The position numbers were made by a program, and so were the translations under genes. From Fimbriimonadaceae bacterium (GTDB lineage Bacteria; Armatimonadota; UBA10988), in the NCBI GenBank assembly GCA_020850355.1, contig JADZEX010000061.1, forward strand, positions 21,723 through 85,722: a DNA stretch of 64,000 nucleotides, given 5' to 3'. The notes under the pieces are model-generated. The model was not told where the DNA came from, made no database searches, and saw only the letters and a list, made by a program, of their open reading frames with translations. Of this stretch, positions 34,247 through 41,917 are shown one piece after another (position 1 is the first letter of the stretch; every line of letters starts with the position of its first letter).

Positions 34247-35443
34247 ATGAAGGTACTGCTCGACGGCACTCTGCTCGGGGCGCGCTTCTCAGGAGTCGAA
34301 CGCGCCGTCGGACAACTGGCCTGGCACCTCGCCGCGCAGACCGCCCCAGCCGAACCGGTCGGGCTCTACGTCGGCAGCGGCTTCGCGGAGTATGTTGCGC
34401 AGTACCACCCGCACGGCCTGCCGCCCGGGCTTGAGCCGCTGCGCACCGGCGTCGACAGTCGGCAACGGCTGGCGCGCTGCGTCTGGCAGCAGATGGTCTT
34501 GCCGCGCCTGGTCCACAGCGCCAGCGCCACGGTCTTTCACGCTCCGGCCTACGTCTCGCCGGCGCTGCTGCGCTCGCCGCACGTGGTGACGCTGTACGAC
34601 CTGATTGCCTTCGACCGCCCCGAGTTCTGCCCTGCCGCCAACCGCTGGCACTACCGCTGGGCCATCCCGGCCGGCGTGCGGCTGGCGCAACGGGTGATCG
34701 TGCCGTCGGCCTTCACCCGGCGGGCCGTCGCCCGGCATCTGCCGCAGGTCCACGACCGCTGCGTGGTGGTGCCGCTGGGTGTCGAGAGCCGTTTCGCCGC
34801 GCCGGCCGCGGCCGCTGATGCAGCGGTTCGCGAGGACTACCGCCTGCCCGACGAGTACCTGCTATGGGTCGGGCAGGTCGAGCCGAAGAAGAACCTGCCG
34901 CTCCTGCTGCGCGCGGTCGCCGCGCTGCGGGCCGGCGGCGGCAGCGTCCCGAAGCTGGTGGTGGCCGGCCCGTTGTCGTGGGGCACGGCCGAGGTGATGC
35001 GGACGTTCCTCGCCGCCAACCTCCAGAGCGCGGTGATGTTCACCGGCACCGTCCGCGACGAACACCTGCCGGCGCTCTACCGCGGGGCCACGGCCTTTTG
35101 CTTCCCAAGCCTCTACGAGGGCTTCGGCCTGCCGGTGTTGGAGGCGATGGCGGCTGGCGTGCCGGTGCTGGCGGCCAACGCGGGGGCGCTGCCGGAAGTG
35201 GTCGGCGAGGCTGGGCTGCTGTTGCCGCCGGACTCGCCGGGCGACTGGGCCGACGCGCTCGGCGGGCTGCTCGCCAACGCCTCGCAGCGGGCCGAGCTGA
35301 TCGCCCGCGGACGCAGCCAGGCGGCGCGCTACACCTGGGACAGCACCGCGCGGCAGACCGCCGCGGTCTACCGCGCCGCCGTGGCGACCGGCGAGGACGA
35401 GTACGACGTCGCCACCGGGCGCTGGCTGTACGCTGGGTCCTGA
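34247..35443 (+). CDS. Glycosyltransferase family 4 (GT-B fold)
   Basis: 398 residues. The GT4 C-terminal domain is clear: LWVGQVEPKKNLPLLLRA, VVAGPLSWG, FTGTVRDEHLPALYRGA, and the E-x7-E nucleotide-sugar motif in FPSLYEGFGLPVLEAMAAG. The N-terminal acceptor domain starts VLLDGTLLGARFSGVER, like mannosyl or rhamnosyl transferases. No membrane span, so it acts at the cytoplasmic face, building an envelope glycan. ATG 34247 with GAGGGTG upstream. Donor and acceptor are not predictable. A TTGACA at 34162-34167 has only a poor -10 (CACCTT) 17 bases later. Confidence 0.88.
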   Translation: MKVLLDGTLLGARFSGVERAVGQLAWHLAAQTAPAEPVGLYVGSGFAEYVAQYHPHGLPPGLEPLRTGVDSRQRLARCVWQQMVLPRLVHSASATVFHAPAYVSPALLRSPHVVTLYDLIAFDRPEFCPAANRWHYRWAIPAGVRLAQRVIVPSAFTRRAVARHLPQVHDRCVVVPLGVESRFAAPAAAADAAVREDYRLPDEYLLWVGQVEPKKNLPLLLRAVAALRAGGGSVPKLVVAGPLSWGTAEVMRTFLAANLQSAVMFTGTVRDEHLPALYRGATAFCFPSLYEGFGLPVLEAMAAGVPVLAANAGALPEVVGEAGLLLPPDSPGDWADALGGLLANASQRAELIARGRSQAARYTWDSTARQTAAVYRAAVATGEDEYDVATGRWLYAGS

Positions 35444-35525
35444 GGCCGGGAACCCCCTGACACCGCGGCGCGTTGCTCTCTGGCAGGCAGCGTCAAGCGG
35501 CGCTGGAGAGGTGGAGGCACGGCGC

Positions 35526-35726
35526 ATGGGCAGCATCAGCAGCAAGCTGCGGAGCAAGATTGAGCAGTGGCTCCGCGACGAAGACCGCAACGAGTACGGC
35601 GACCCGCGGGATACGATGTACGCGGGCGGCACGCCACTCTTCGACGAGCGGACCGGGCGGACCGTCGACCGCTACACCTACATTCTACAGAAGCACCCGC
35701 ACCTCGGCGCGGGCAGCGAGGACTGA
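35526..35726 (+). CDS. Small charged protein preceding a subtilase
   Basis: 66 residues with a clear GGAGG 8 bases before ATG 35526. The N-terminus is basic-amphipathic (KLRSKIEQWLRDEDRNEYG), followed by a Gly/Tyr-rich segment (MYAGGTPLFDERTGRTVDRY). No signal peptide, membrane span or Cys. One base separates its stop from the subtilase ATG, so both are translated from one message. Unknown family. Confidence 0.6.
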   Translation: MGSISSKLRSKIEQWLRDEDRNEYGDPRDTMYAGGTPLFDERTGRTVDRYTYILQKHPHLGAGSED

Positions 35727-35727
35727 C

Positions 35728-37398
35728 ATGCTGATCCGTCTCCTGAGCCTGCTCTGGCGCCTCCTCAACCTGATTGGCTTCGCGCTCTCGCTGCGGCGCT
35801 GGTGGCGCACCTTGCGGGACGACCAGGCCAGCCGCCAGGAGCGCTACGCCGCGGCGGGCATCCTGCTCTTCATGACGGCCCTGCTGGTCTGGTCGGTGGC
35901 GCAACTGGGCAACGCCCGCGCCAGCCTCGACCGCGCGCCGCAGGTCGCCGTCGCGCCTGCCGCGGCCGCCAGTCCCGATCAGATTGTGGTCGACTTCCGC
36001 GACGAGCTGTCGTTGGCGGCCATCGACCGGCTCGACGACCAGCTCGGTGTGCGCTTCGAGCCGAACAGTCCCGAGAGCCTTGACGAGCGGCTGATGGTCG
36101 CCGAGGTGCGGCACCTCAGCGCCGCCGCGCGGTCCGAGCTGCTCGCCACGTTGCGGCGCGACGCCCGCGTGGAAGCGGCGGACGAGAACTTCACGATGTC
36201 GGTGCTGGGCAGCGCCGCACCGCTCTGGGAGCCGAACGACCCGCGCTACAAGGAGCAGTGGAGCTTCCCGGCCATTGGCATGCCGGCGGCCTGGACCAAA
36301 ACCACCGGCAAGGGCGTGGTGGTGGCGGTGATCGACACCGGCGTCGCCTTCGAGGCCGACGGCAAGACCCCCGCCGCGAGCGACCTGAAGCAGACCCGCT
36401 GGACGAAGCCCTACGACTTCATCCGCAACAAGGCCAAGGCCTACGACGATCACGGCCACGGGACGCACGTCGCCGGGACCATCGCCCAGAGCACCAACAA
36501 CGGCCACGGCTGCGCCGGGATCGCCTACGAGGCGACCATCATGCCGTTGAAGGTGCTCAGCGGCGGCGGCTCCGGAACGCTCAGCGACATTGCCGACGCG
36601 ATCCACTTCGCCGCCGACAACGGCGCGCAGGTGATCAACATGAGCCTCGGCGGCCCGCGCGGCGCCGCGGTGCTGGCCCAGGCGGTGCGCTACGCTCACG
36701 CGCGGCGGGTGGTGGTGGTCTGCGCCGCGGGCAACACCGCCTCCGAGGGCGTCTGCTACCCGGCGGCCTATCCCGAGTGCATCGCGGTCTCGGCGGTCGG
36801 GCCGTCGGGTGAGCTGACCTTCTACAGCACCTACGGCAACGAGATCTGCCTGGCGGCGCCGGGCGGCGAGTACCGCTCGCCCGACGAGCGCGGCAACGGC
36901 ATCTTGCAGAACACCGTGTTCCAGCAGAAGGACGTCTTCGAGGCCTGGCAAGGCACCTCGATGGCGTCGCCGCATGTCGCGGGCGTGGCGGCGCTGTTGG
37001 TGCAGCAGGGCTTCCAGGGCCCCGAAGCGGTGCGGCTGCAACTGCGCTCCACGGCGACCAAGAAGGACGACCCCAAGAAGTACGGCGCGGGCGTGCTGAA
37101 TGCCGCCAAGGCGGTCGGCGCGAGCGGCGCCGAGAGCACCTTCGTGGCCCGGCCGCCGCGGGTTCGGGGCACCACCTGGTGGCCCTTGCTGCTGGGCTTC
37201 GCGGGCTGGCCTTACGGGGCGGTGTTGCTGCTGTTCGGCATCCGCCGCCTGCGGCCGCTGCTCGCACTGGGGACCACGGCCTTCGCCGTCGGGTGTCTGA
37301 CGGCCGCCTTCAGCGGCGTCGCCGGCGCGCTCTGGCTGGTCCTGAACGGTCTCCTGGCCGGCGCGCTGGGTTGGTTGGTGTGGCGCCCGCGGCGCTGA
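35728..37398 (+). CDS. Membrane-tethered subtilisin-like serine protease (S8)
   Basis: 556 residues. An N-terminal span (ILLFMTALLVWSVAQL, about 48-64) precedes a propeptide-like stretch (DQIVVDFRDELSL, VEAADENFTMSV). The catalytic domain has Asp203 in VIDTGVA, His244 in HGHGTHVAGT, the oxyanion region, and Ser411 in GTSMASPHVAG, a complete triad. The C-terminus carries two or three membrane spans (LLLGFAGWPYGAVLLLFGI, ALGTTAFAVGCLTAAFSG, ALWLVLNGLLAGALGWLVW). This topology puts the protease outside the membrane. Directly coupled to the small gene before it, and followed by a terminator. Confidence 0.92.
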   Translation: MLIRLLSLLWRLLNLIGFALSLRRWWRTLRDDQASRQERYAAAGILLFMTALLVWSVAQLGNARASLDRAPQVAVAPAAAASPDQIVVDFRDELSLAAIDRLDDQLGVRFEPNSPESLDERLMVAEVRHLSAAARSELLATLRRDARVEAADENFTMSVLGSAAPLWEPNDPRYKEQWSFPAIGMPAAWTKTTGKGVVVAVIDTGVAFEADGKTPAASDLKQTRWTKPYDFIRNKAKAYDDHGHGTHVAGTIAQSTNNGHGCAGIAYEATIMPLKVLSGGGSGTLSDIADAIHFAADNGAQVINMSLGGPRGAAVLAQAVRYAHARRVVVVCAAGNTASEGVCYPAAYPECIAVSAVGPSGELTFYSTYGNEICLAAPGGEYRSPDERGNGILQNTVFQQKDVFEAWQGTSMASPHVAGVAALLVQQGFQGPEAVRLQLRSTATKKDDPKKYGAGVLNAAKAVGASGAESTFVARPPRVRGTTWWPLLLGFAGWPYGAVLLLFGIRRLRPLLALGTTAFAVGCLTAAFSGVAGALWLVLNGLLAGALGWLVWRPRR

Positions 37399-37423
37399 CC
37401 GGAGAGTCGGCCAATCGGTTGTA

Positions 37424-37460
37424 AGAGCGGGTCGGTGGCCCACCGGCCCGCTCTCGCTTT
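37424..37460 (+). terminator. Rho-independent terminator after the subtilase gene
   Basis: 13-bp stem AGAGCGGGTCGGT / ACCGGCCCGCTCT (one G-T pair) at 37424-37436 and 37442-37454, loop GGCCC, followed by CGCTTT. Confidence 0.8.
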
Positions 37461-37478
37461 GGGGGCGACGAGGTAGCG

Positions 37479-38225
37479 ATGGACTCCGATGTGTTGCTCA
37501 AGGTCGCCCTGGCCGGCTTCGTGATCGGCCTGGCGAAGGTCGGTTTCGCGGGGCTCGGACTGCTGATCACGCCGCTGCTGACCTCCGTCACCAGCCCGCA
37601 GTTCGCCGTAGGGGTCAGCTTGCCGATGCTGATTGTCGGCGACTTCTCCGGCGGCTGGCGGTTCTTCGGCAAGTGGGACAAGCGGCAGATCGCCTGGCTG
37701 CTGCCGGGCTGCGTCCTCGGCGTGGCCATCGGCACCCCGCTGCTGCAGGCTCTGGCGGAGTCGAAGGAGCACTTCAGCCGGGCGATCGGCGCCGTCGCGC
37801 TGTGCTTTGCGGTGTTGCAGATGATCACCAACCGGCGCCGCCCGGAAGGCGACGCGGTGCCACCGGCACCCGGCTGGGTCGGCCTCGGAGCAGGCTGCGC
37901 GACGGCCATCGTGTCGACCATCGCCCACCAGGGCGGGCTGGTTTCCAACCTCTACCTGCTCAGCCAGGGTCTCACCAAGGAGCTGTTCGCGGCCACCACC
38001 ATGATCTTGTACATGGCAATCAACCTGCTGAAGGTGCCGCCCTACCTCTATCAGGGCCGGATCACCGGCGAGACGCTGCACTTCAGCTTGCTGGGGATGC
38101 CGTTCGTGGTGCTCGGCGTGCTGGTCGGCGCGCGGCTGATCGAGCGGATGAACCCGAAGACCTTCTCGGCCGTGATCCTGTGGCTGGTGGTGGCCACCGC
38201 GGTCAAGCTGCTGATCTGGCCATAG
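37479..38225 (+). CDS. TauE/SafE-family anion exporter
   Basis: 248 residues with seven to eight hydrophobic segments. The N-terminus has the family pattern GFVIGLAKVGFAGLGLL, and the protein repeats it in GLGAGCATAIVSTIAHQGG. The family exports sulfite, sulfoacetate or related organosulfur anions. A sulfatase elsewhere in the window makes sulfur handling plausible, but the substrate is unproven. Own ribosome site GAGG before ATG 37479, downstream of a terminator, so independently transcribed. Confidence 0.85.
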   Translation: MDSDVLLKVALAGFVIGLAKVGFAGLGLLITPLLTSVTSPQFAVGVSLPMLIVGDFSGGWRFFGKWDKRQIAWLLPGCVLGVAIGTPLLQALAESKEHFSRAIGAVALCFAVLQMITNRRRPEGDAVPPAPGWVGLGAGCATAIVSTIAHQGGLVSNLYLLSQGLTKELFAATTMILYMAINLLKVPPYLYQGRITGETLHFSLLGMPFVVLGVLVGARLIERMNPKTFSAVILWLVVATAVKLLIWP

Positions 38226-38275
38226 CCCGGACAGGTCGCCTCCGGGGCCGCATCATGGGGGCACGGAGAGGGTCT

Positions 38276-39049
38276 GTGAAGCGGCTGCTGCTGTGTTGCG
38301 CGGCGTTCGGGCTGGTCACGACTGGGGAGGCCAAGGTGGTGGAACAGACGGTCGAGTACCGCGACGGCGAGGTCACCTGCCGGGGCTTCCTGGTCTACGA
38401 CGACAACCTGCCCGGCCCGCGGCCGGCGACGATGGTGATCCACGACTGGACCGGTCTGGGTGACTTCGTGCGGGACTACTGCCGTCGCCTGGCCGCGCTC
38501 GGCTACGTGGCGCTGGCCGCCGACTACTACGGTCAGGGCACCACCGCGGCCTCGCCACAGGAGGCTGGCAAGCTAGCCGGCGCGGTGCGCGGTACGCCCG
38601 CGATGCGCACGCGGGGCAGCGCGGCGCTGGCGGTCCTGCAGCAGCACCCGCGGGTCGACCGCACGAAGGTGGTGGCGTTGGGCTTCTGCTTCGGCGGCAC
38701 TGCCGCGCTGCAGCTCTCGTACACCGGCGCCGAGCTGGCCGGGGTGGTCAGCCTGCACGGCGGCCTGACCCCGCCCGAGGCGGGCGACGTCGGGAAGCTG
38801 CGGGCGCGCTACCTGATCTTGCACGGGGCCGACGACCCGCACGTGCCGCCGGCGCAGGTGCAGACCTTCGAGGAGGCGCTGCGGGCGGCGCAGGTCGACT
38901 GGCAGTTGATCGCCTACGGCGGCGCGGTGCATGCCTTCACCAATCCCGCCGCCGGCCACGATCCGAGCCGCGGCGCGGCCTACCACGAAGGCGCGGCGAA
39001 GCGCTCCTGGGAGCATCTGAAGCTGTTCCTGGCCGAGGTCTGTGGCTAG
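38276..39049 (+). CDS. Secreted dienelactone-hydrolase family protein
   Basis: 257 residues. Signal peptide starts (GTG) VKRLLLCCAAFGLVTTGEA; GGAGAGG before GTG 38276 favours it over ATG 38255. The alpha/beta-hydrolase triad is Cys138 in GFCFGG, Asp187 in HGADDPHVP, and His219 in AVHAFTNP. Cys as nucleophile is typical of dienelactone hydrolases, which cleave lactones and esters. Export suggests a role outside the cytoplasm, possibly on polymer-derived esters; that is inference. Confidence 0.88.
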   Translation: MKRLLLCCAAFGLVTTGEAKVVEQTVEYRDGEVTCRGFLVYDDNLPGPRPATMVIHDWTGLGDFVRDYCRRLAALGYVALAADYYGQGTTAASPQEAGKLAGAVRGTPAMRTRGSAALAVLQQHPRVDRTKVVALGFCFGGTAALQLSYTGAELAGVVSLHGGLTPPEAGDVGKLRARYLILHGADDPHVPPAQVQTFEEALRAAQVDWQLIAYGGAVHAFTNPAAGHDPSRGAAYHEGAAKRSWEHLKLFLAEVCG

Positions 39050-39074
39050 CCCGGCGCCCCGGCAGCGAGACGGC

Positions 39075-39103
39075 TTGACCTGCACCGGCGGCGGTGCTAG
39101 GGT
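39075..39103 (+). promoter_or_regulatory. Promoter of the 37-residue membrane peptide gene
   Basis: TTGACC (39075-39080), 17-base spacer, TAGGGT (39098-39103). Transcription from about 39110, directly before GAGGAG at 39112-39117. Confidence 0.6.
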
Positions 39104-39121
39104 GCGCCGGTGAGGAGCGCC

Positions 39122-39235
39122 GTGAGCGAGAAGCACCGGAACGCCCTGCTGCTGGCCGTCGTCCTCTGCTTTCTGGCAGCCCTGGCGGCGACCTACGTCT
39201 ATCTGTCGCTGGCCGTCGGCTTCGGCAACCGTTGA
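39122..39235 (+). CDS. 37-residue single-span membrane peptide
   Basis: MSEKHRNALLLAVVLCFLAA followed by LAATYVYLSLAVGFGNR: a short basic N-terminus, one hydrophobic helix of about 20 residues, and a short polar tail. GTG 39122 is preceded by GAGGAG with 4-base spacing and by its own sigma-70-like promoter. An in-frame GTG at 39110 coincides with the predicted transcription start and would be leaderless. It is followed after 29 bases by the Gfo/Idh gene. Such small membrane proteins often modulate a larger partner; none is identified. Confidence 0.5.
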   Translation: MSEKHRNALLLAVVLCFLAALAATYVYLSLAVGFGNR

Positions 39236-39264
39236 CGCGGCGGCCCGTCTGGAGCGCTGAGCAC

Positions 39265-40419
39265 ATGAGCACCGTTCGGATCGGCATCATCGGATTGGGC
39301 GGCATGGGGAGCAGCCATGCCGGGTACCTGACCAAGGGCGAAGTGCCCAACTGCCGGCTGGCCGCAGTCGCCGATGTCGCCCCGGCCCGGCTGGAGTACG
39401 CCGCCAGCCGCTGGGGCGACGACGTCCGCCGCTTTGGGACCGCCGAGGCGCTGTTGGATTCGGGCGAGGTCGATGGCGTGCTGATCGCGACGCCACACTA
39501 CTTCCACCCGCCGATTGCCATCGCGGCGATGCAGCGTGGGATCCATGTGCTCAGCGAGAAGCCGGCCGGGGTCTACACCAAGCAGGTCCGCGAGATGAAC
39601 GAGGTGGCCCTGCAGACCGGCCTGGTCTTCGGCCTGATGTTCAACCAGCGCACCCGCAACGCGCATATCAAGATGCAGGAGCTGGTCGCCAGCGGCGAGG
39701 TCGGCGAGATTCGGCGCACCAGCTGGATCATCACCGACTGGTTCCGCACCCAGTTCTACTACGACTCCGGCGGTTGGCGCGCCACCTGGGCCGGCGAGGG
39801 CGGTGGCGTGCTGATCAACCAGTGCCCCCACAACCTCGACCTGTGGCAGTGGATCTGCGGCGTGCCGAGCCGAGTGCGGGCCTTCTGCGGCTTCGGCAAG
39901 CATCACGCCATCGAGGTTGAGGACGACGTCACGGCCTTCGTCGAGTACCCCAACGGCGCGACCGGGGTGTTCGTCACGACGACCGGGGACTCGCCGGGCA
40001 CCAACCGCTTCGAGGTCAGCGGCGACCGCGGCAAGCTGGTCCTGGAGGGCGGCAAGCTCACCTTCTGGCGGACCCGCGGGTCGATCCAGCAGTTCATTGT
40101 GGAGTCGCAGCAAGGCTTCGCCCGGCCCGAGGAGTGGCGCTGCGAGATCCCGGTCGGTGACCGCGGCGGCGAGCACAAGAGCGTCACCGCCGCCTGGGTC
40201 AACGCCATCGCCAAGGGCACGCCGCTGGTGGCGCCCGGCACCGAGGGCATCAAGAGCTTGGAGATCTCCAACGCGATGCACCTCTCGGCCTGGACCGACG
40301 ACTGGGCGACGATTCCGGTCGACGAGGAGCTCTATCTGAAGCTGCTCAACGAGCGGATTGCCGCCAGCCAGGTCGCCAAGGCCGGCGGGCGGGTGATGGA
40401 TGTCGAGGGTACGTTCTAG
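39265..40419 (+). CDS. Gfo/Idh/MocA-family NAD(P)-dependent oxidoreductase
   Basis: 384 residues. N-terminal Rossmann fold GIIGLGGMGSSHAG, the family EKPAG motif, and the C-terminal alpha/beta domain with TWAGEGGGVLINQCPHNLDL bearing the conserved His. Members oxidise or reduce sugars and cyclitols. No Tat signal, so cytoplasmic. ATG 39265 has GGAG 10 bases upstream. The setting with glycosidases suggests catabolism of a released sugar. Confidence 0.93.
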   Translation: MSTVRIGIIGLGGMGSSHAGYLTKGEVPNCRLAAVADVAPARLEYAASRWGDDVRRFGTAEALLDSGEVDGVLIATPHYFHPPIAIAAMQRGIHVLSEKPAGVYTKQVREMNEVALQTGLVFGLMFNQRTRNAHIKMQELVASGEVGEIRRTSWIITDWFRTQFYYDSGGWRATWAGEGGGVLINQCPHNLDLWQWICGVPSRVRAFCGFGKHHAIEVEDDVTAFVEYPNGATGVFVTTTGDSPGTNRFEVSGDRGKLVLEGGKLTFWRTRGSIQQFIVESQQGFARPEEWRCEIPVGDRGGEHKSVTAAWVNAIAKGTPLVAPGTEGIKSLEISNAMHLSAWTDDWATIPVDEELYLKLLNERIAASQVAKAGGRVMDVEGTF

Positions 40420-40426
40420 GACGGCC

Positions 40427-40461
40427 GCACAGCGGGGACGCTGACCGCGCCCCCGCTGTGC
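40427..40461 (+). terminator. Hairpin between Gfo/Idh gene and lipoprotein gene
   Basis: Perfect 11-bp stem GCACAGCGGGG / CCCCGCTGTGC (40427-40437 and 40451-40461) with a 13-base loop. No U-tract; the right arm runs into the extended -10 of the next gene, so it may also be regulatory. Confidence 0.5.
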
Positions 40462-40467
40462 TATGCT
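40459..40467 (+). promoter_or_regulatory. Extended -10 promoter of the lipoprotein gene
   Basis: TG-C-TATGCT, identical to 6316-6324. CTGACC lies 15 bases upstream as a weak -35. The element overlaps the hairpin of 40427-40461. Confidence 0.4.
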
Positions 40468-40515
40468 TGTTGAAGCAACGCGGCCCGGGCGGCGTTGCAG
40501 CGTGGTGAGAGCACG

Positions 40516-41016
40516 ATGCCGAAGCGACGCACACTGCTGACGGGTCTGGCGCTGAGCCTGCTGCTGGCCGGCTGCTCCGCCGGCTCGCTGTACACGGTGA
40601 TCGACGACCTCACCGGCGGCGGCAACGACAGCGACTTCGCGCGGGCGGTGGTCGATCTGTCGCACGCCTGGCAGATCAACCGCTACAGCGGCGACCTCGT
40701 CGGCGCGGTCGACGTGCCCAGCGGCAGCAACCTGGTCTGGACCTTTGAGTCCGACTTCACCTTCACGGTGACCTCGGCCCAGCCGGTCACGATCGGCGGC
40801 AGCGACACGCTGCGCTACGCCGAGAGCGGCCGCTGGCGGATCACCGACGCCCGCAACCGCGGCCTGGGGCTGACGTTGACGCGCCACGCGGGGGTCGAGA
40901 TCCCCGTCGCGCAGCAGGCCGAGGTCAGCGGGGTGTGGTTCTTGGAGTCCGGGCAGTTGGTCGTCACCACCTCCGCCATCGGGCCAGGCACCGTCCGCTA
41001 CGTCGGTTCGCGGTAA
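40516..41016 (+). CDS. Lipoprotein, unknown function
   Basis: 166 residues. The signal sequence MPKRRTLLTGLALSLLLAGC ends in the lipobox LLAGC. The mature part has a Gly/Asp-rich linker (DDLTGGGNDSDF), then a beta-rich domain of about 125 residues (WQINRYSGDLVGAVDV, LVWTFESDFTFTV, GRWRITDARNRG) like a lipocalin-type META/copper-resistance barrel, without a secure match. Anchored at the outer face of a membrane. Start 40516 is set by the lipoprotein signal. Confidence 0.72.
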   Translation: MPKRRTLLTGLALSLLLAGCSAGSLYTVIDDLTGGGNDSDFARAVVDLSHAWQINRYSGDLVGAVDVPSGSNLVWTFESDFTFTVTSAQPVTIGGSDTLRYAESGRWRITDARNRGLGLTLTRHAGVEIPVAQQAEVSGVWFLESGQLVVTTSAIGPGTVRYVGSR

Positions 41017-41047
41017 GCCCGGCGCCGGCAGGAGAGCGCGCCGGGCT
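41016..41047 (+). terminator. Hairpin terminator after the lipoprotein gene
   Basis: Perfect 10-bp stem AGCCCGGCGC / GCGCCGGGCT (41016-41025 and 41038-41047), 12-base loop, beginning on the last base of the stop codon. No U-tract. Confidence 0.5.
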
Positions 41048-41091
41048 GCCGAACCGGGACTCACGATCCGGCGGCGGGTCGGGAGATCACC

Positions 41092-41904
41092 ATGGACTGG
41101 CTGCTCCCGGTGGGTGTCTTTGTGTTCTGCCTCTTCCTGTCGGGCTTCCGGGTCGCGCAGGAGTGGGAACGCGCTCTGGTCTTTCGGCTCGGCCGTTGCA
41201 TGGGCTTCCGCGGGCCGGGCCTGTTCTGGATGATCCCCTTCTTTGAGTACTGCCGCAAGATCGACACGCGGGTCGTGACGGTCAACGTCGAGCCGCAGGA
41301 GACCATCACCAAGGACAGCGTGACCATCAAGGTCAACGCGGTGCTGTGGTACAAGGTGGTCGACCCGGAACGCGCCATCGTGAAGGTGGCCGACTTCCGG
41401 AGCGCCGTCTACCAGATTGCCCTGACCACCCTGCGCAACGTGATCGGCCAGCATCTCCTCGACGAGGTCCTGCGCGACCGTGACGCGATCAACGAAGTCG
41501 TCTGGCGGATGGTCGACGAATCGACCGAAGCCTGGGGCATCAAGATTGAAATGGTCGAGATGAAGGACGTGGACCTGCCTCAGGGGATGCAGCGCGCGAT
41601 GGCCAAGGAGGCCGAGGCGCTGCGCGAGAAGCGGGCGCGCCTGATCAAGGCCGAGGCCGAGCAGGAGGCCAGCGAGAAGCTGACCGACGCCGCCCGGCTG
41701 ATCGCCTCGCACCCCGCCGCGCTGGAACTGCGCCGGATGCAGATGCTGACCGAAATCGGCGCCGAGCAGAACTCGACCACCATCGTGATGATGCCGTCGG
41801 ACTTCGTTACGCTGGCGCATGAAGTCACCAGCACCTTGCAGCAGGCCCGGTTGACCACGCCGGAGAGCACCACCTCTGGCGAGAGCGTCAGCACCACGGG
41901 CTAA
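41092..41904 (+). CDS. Slipin/stomatin-like SPFH protein
   Basis: 270 residues. N-terminal membrane hairpin (WLLPVGVFVFCLFLSGF), then the SPFH/band-7 domain (ERALVFRLGRCMGFRGPG, IDTRVVTVNVEPQETITKD, LRNVIGQHLLDEVL, WGIKIEMVEMKDVDLP), and a coiled-coil tail (MAKEAEALREKRARL). Such proteins form membrane microdomain scaffolds. They often pair with an NfeD protease-like protein, which is not found here. GGGAG before ATG 41092. Confidence 0.95.
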   Translation: MDWLLPVGVFVFCLFLSGFRVAQEWERALVFRLGRCMGFRGPGLFWMIPFFEYCRKIDTRVVTVNVEPQETITKDSVTIKVNAVLWYKVVDPERAIVKVADFRSAVYQIALTTLRNVIGQHLLDEVLRDRDAINEVVWRMVDESTEAWGIKIEMVEMKDVDLPQGMQRAMAKEAEALREKRARLIKAEAEQEASEKLTDAARLIASHPAALELRRMQMLTEIGAEQNSTTIVMMPSDFVTLAHEVTSTLQQARLTTPESTTSGESVSTTG

Positions 41905-41917
41905 GGCGGGGGAACCC

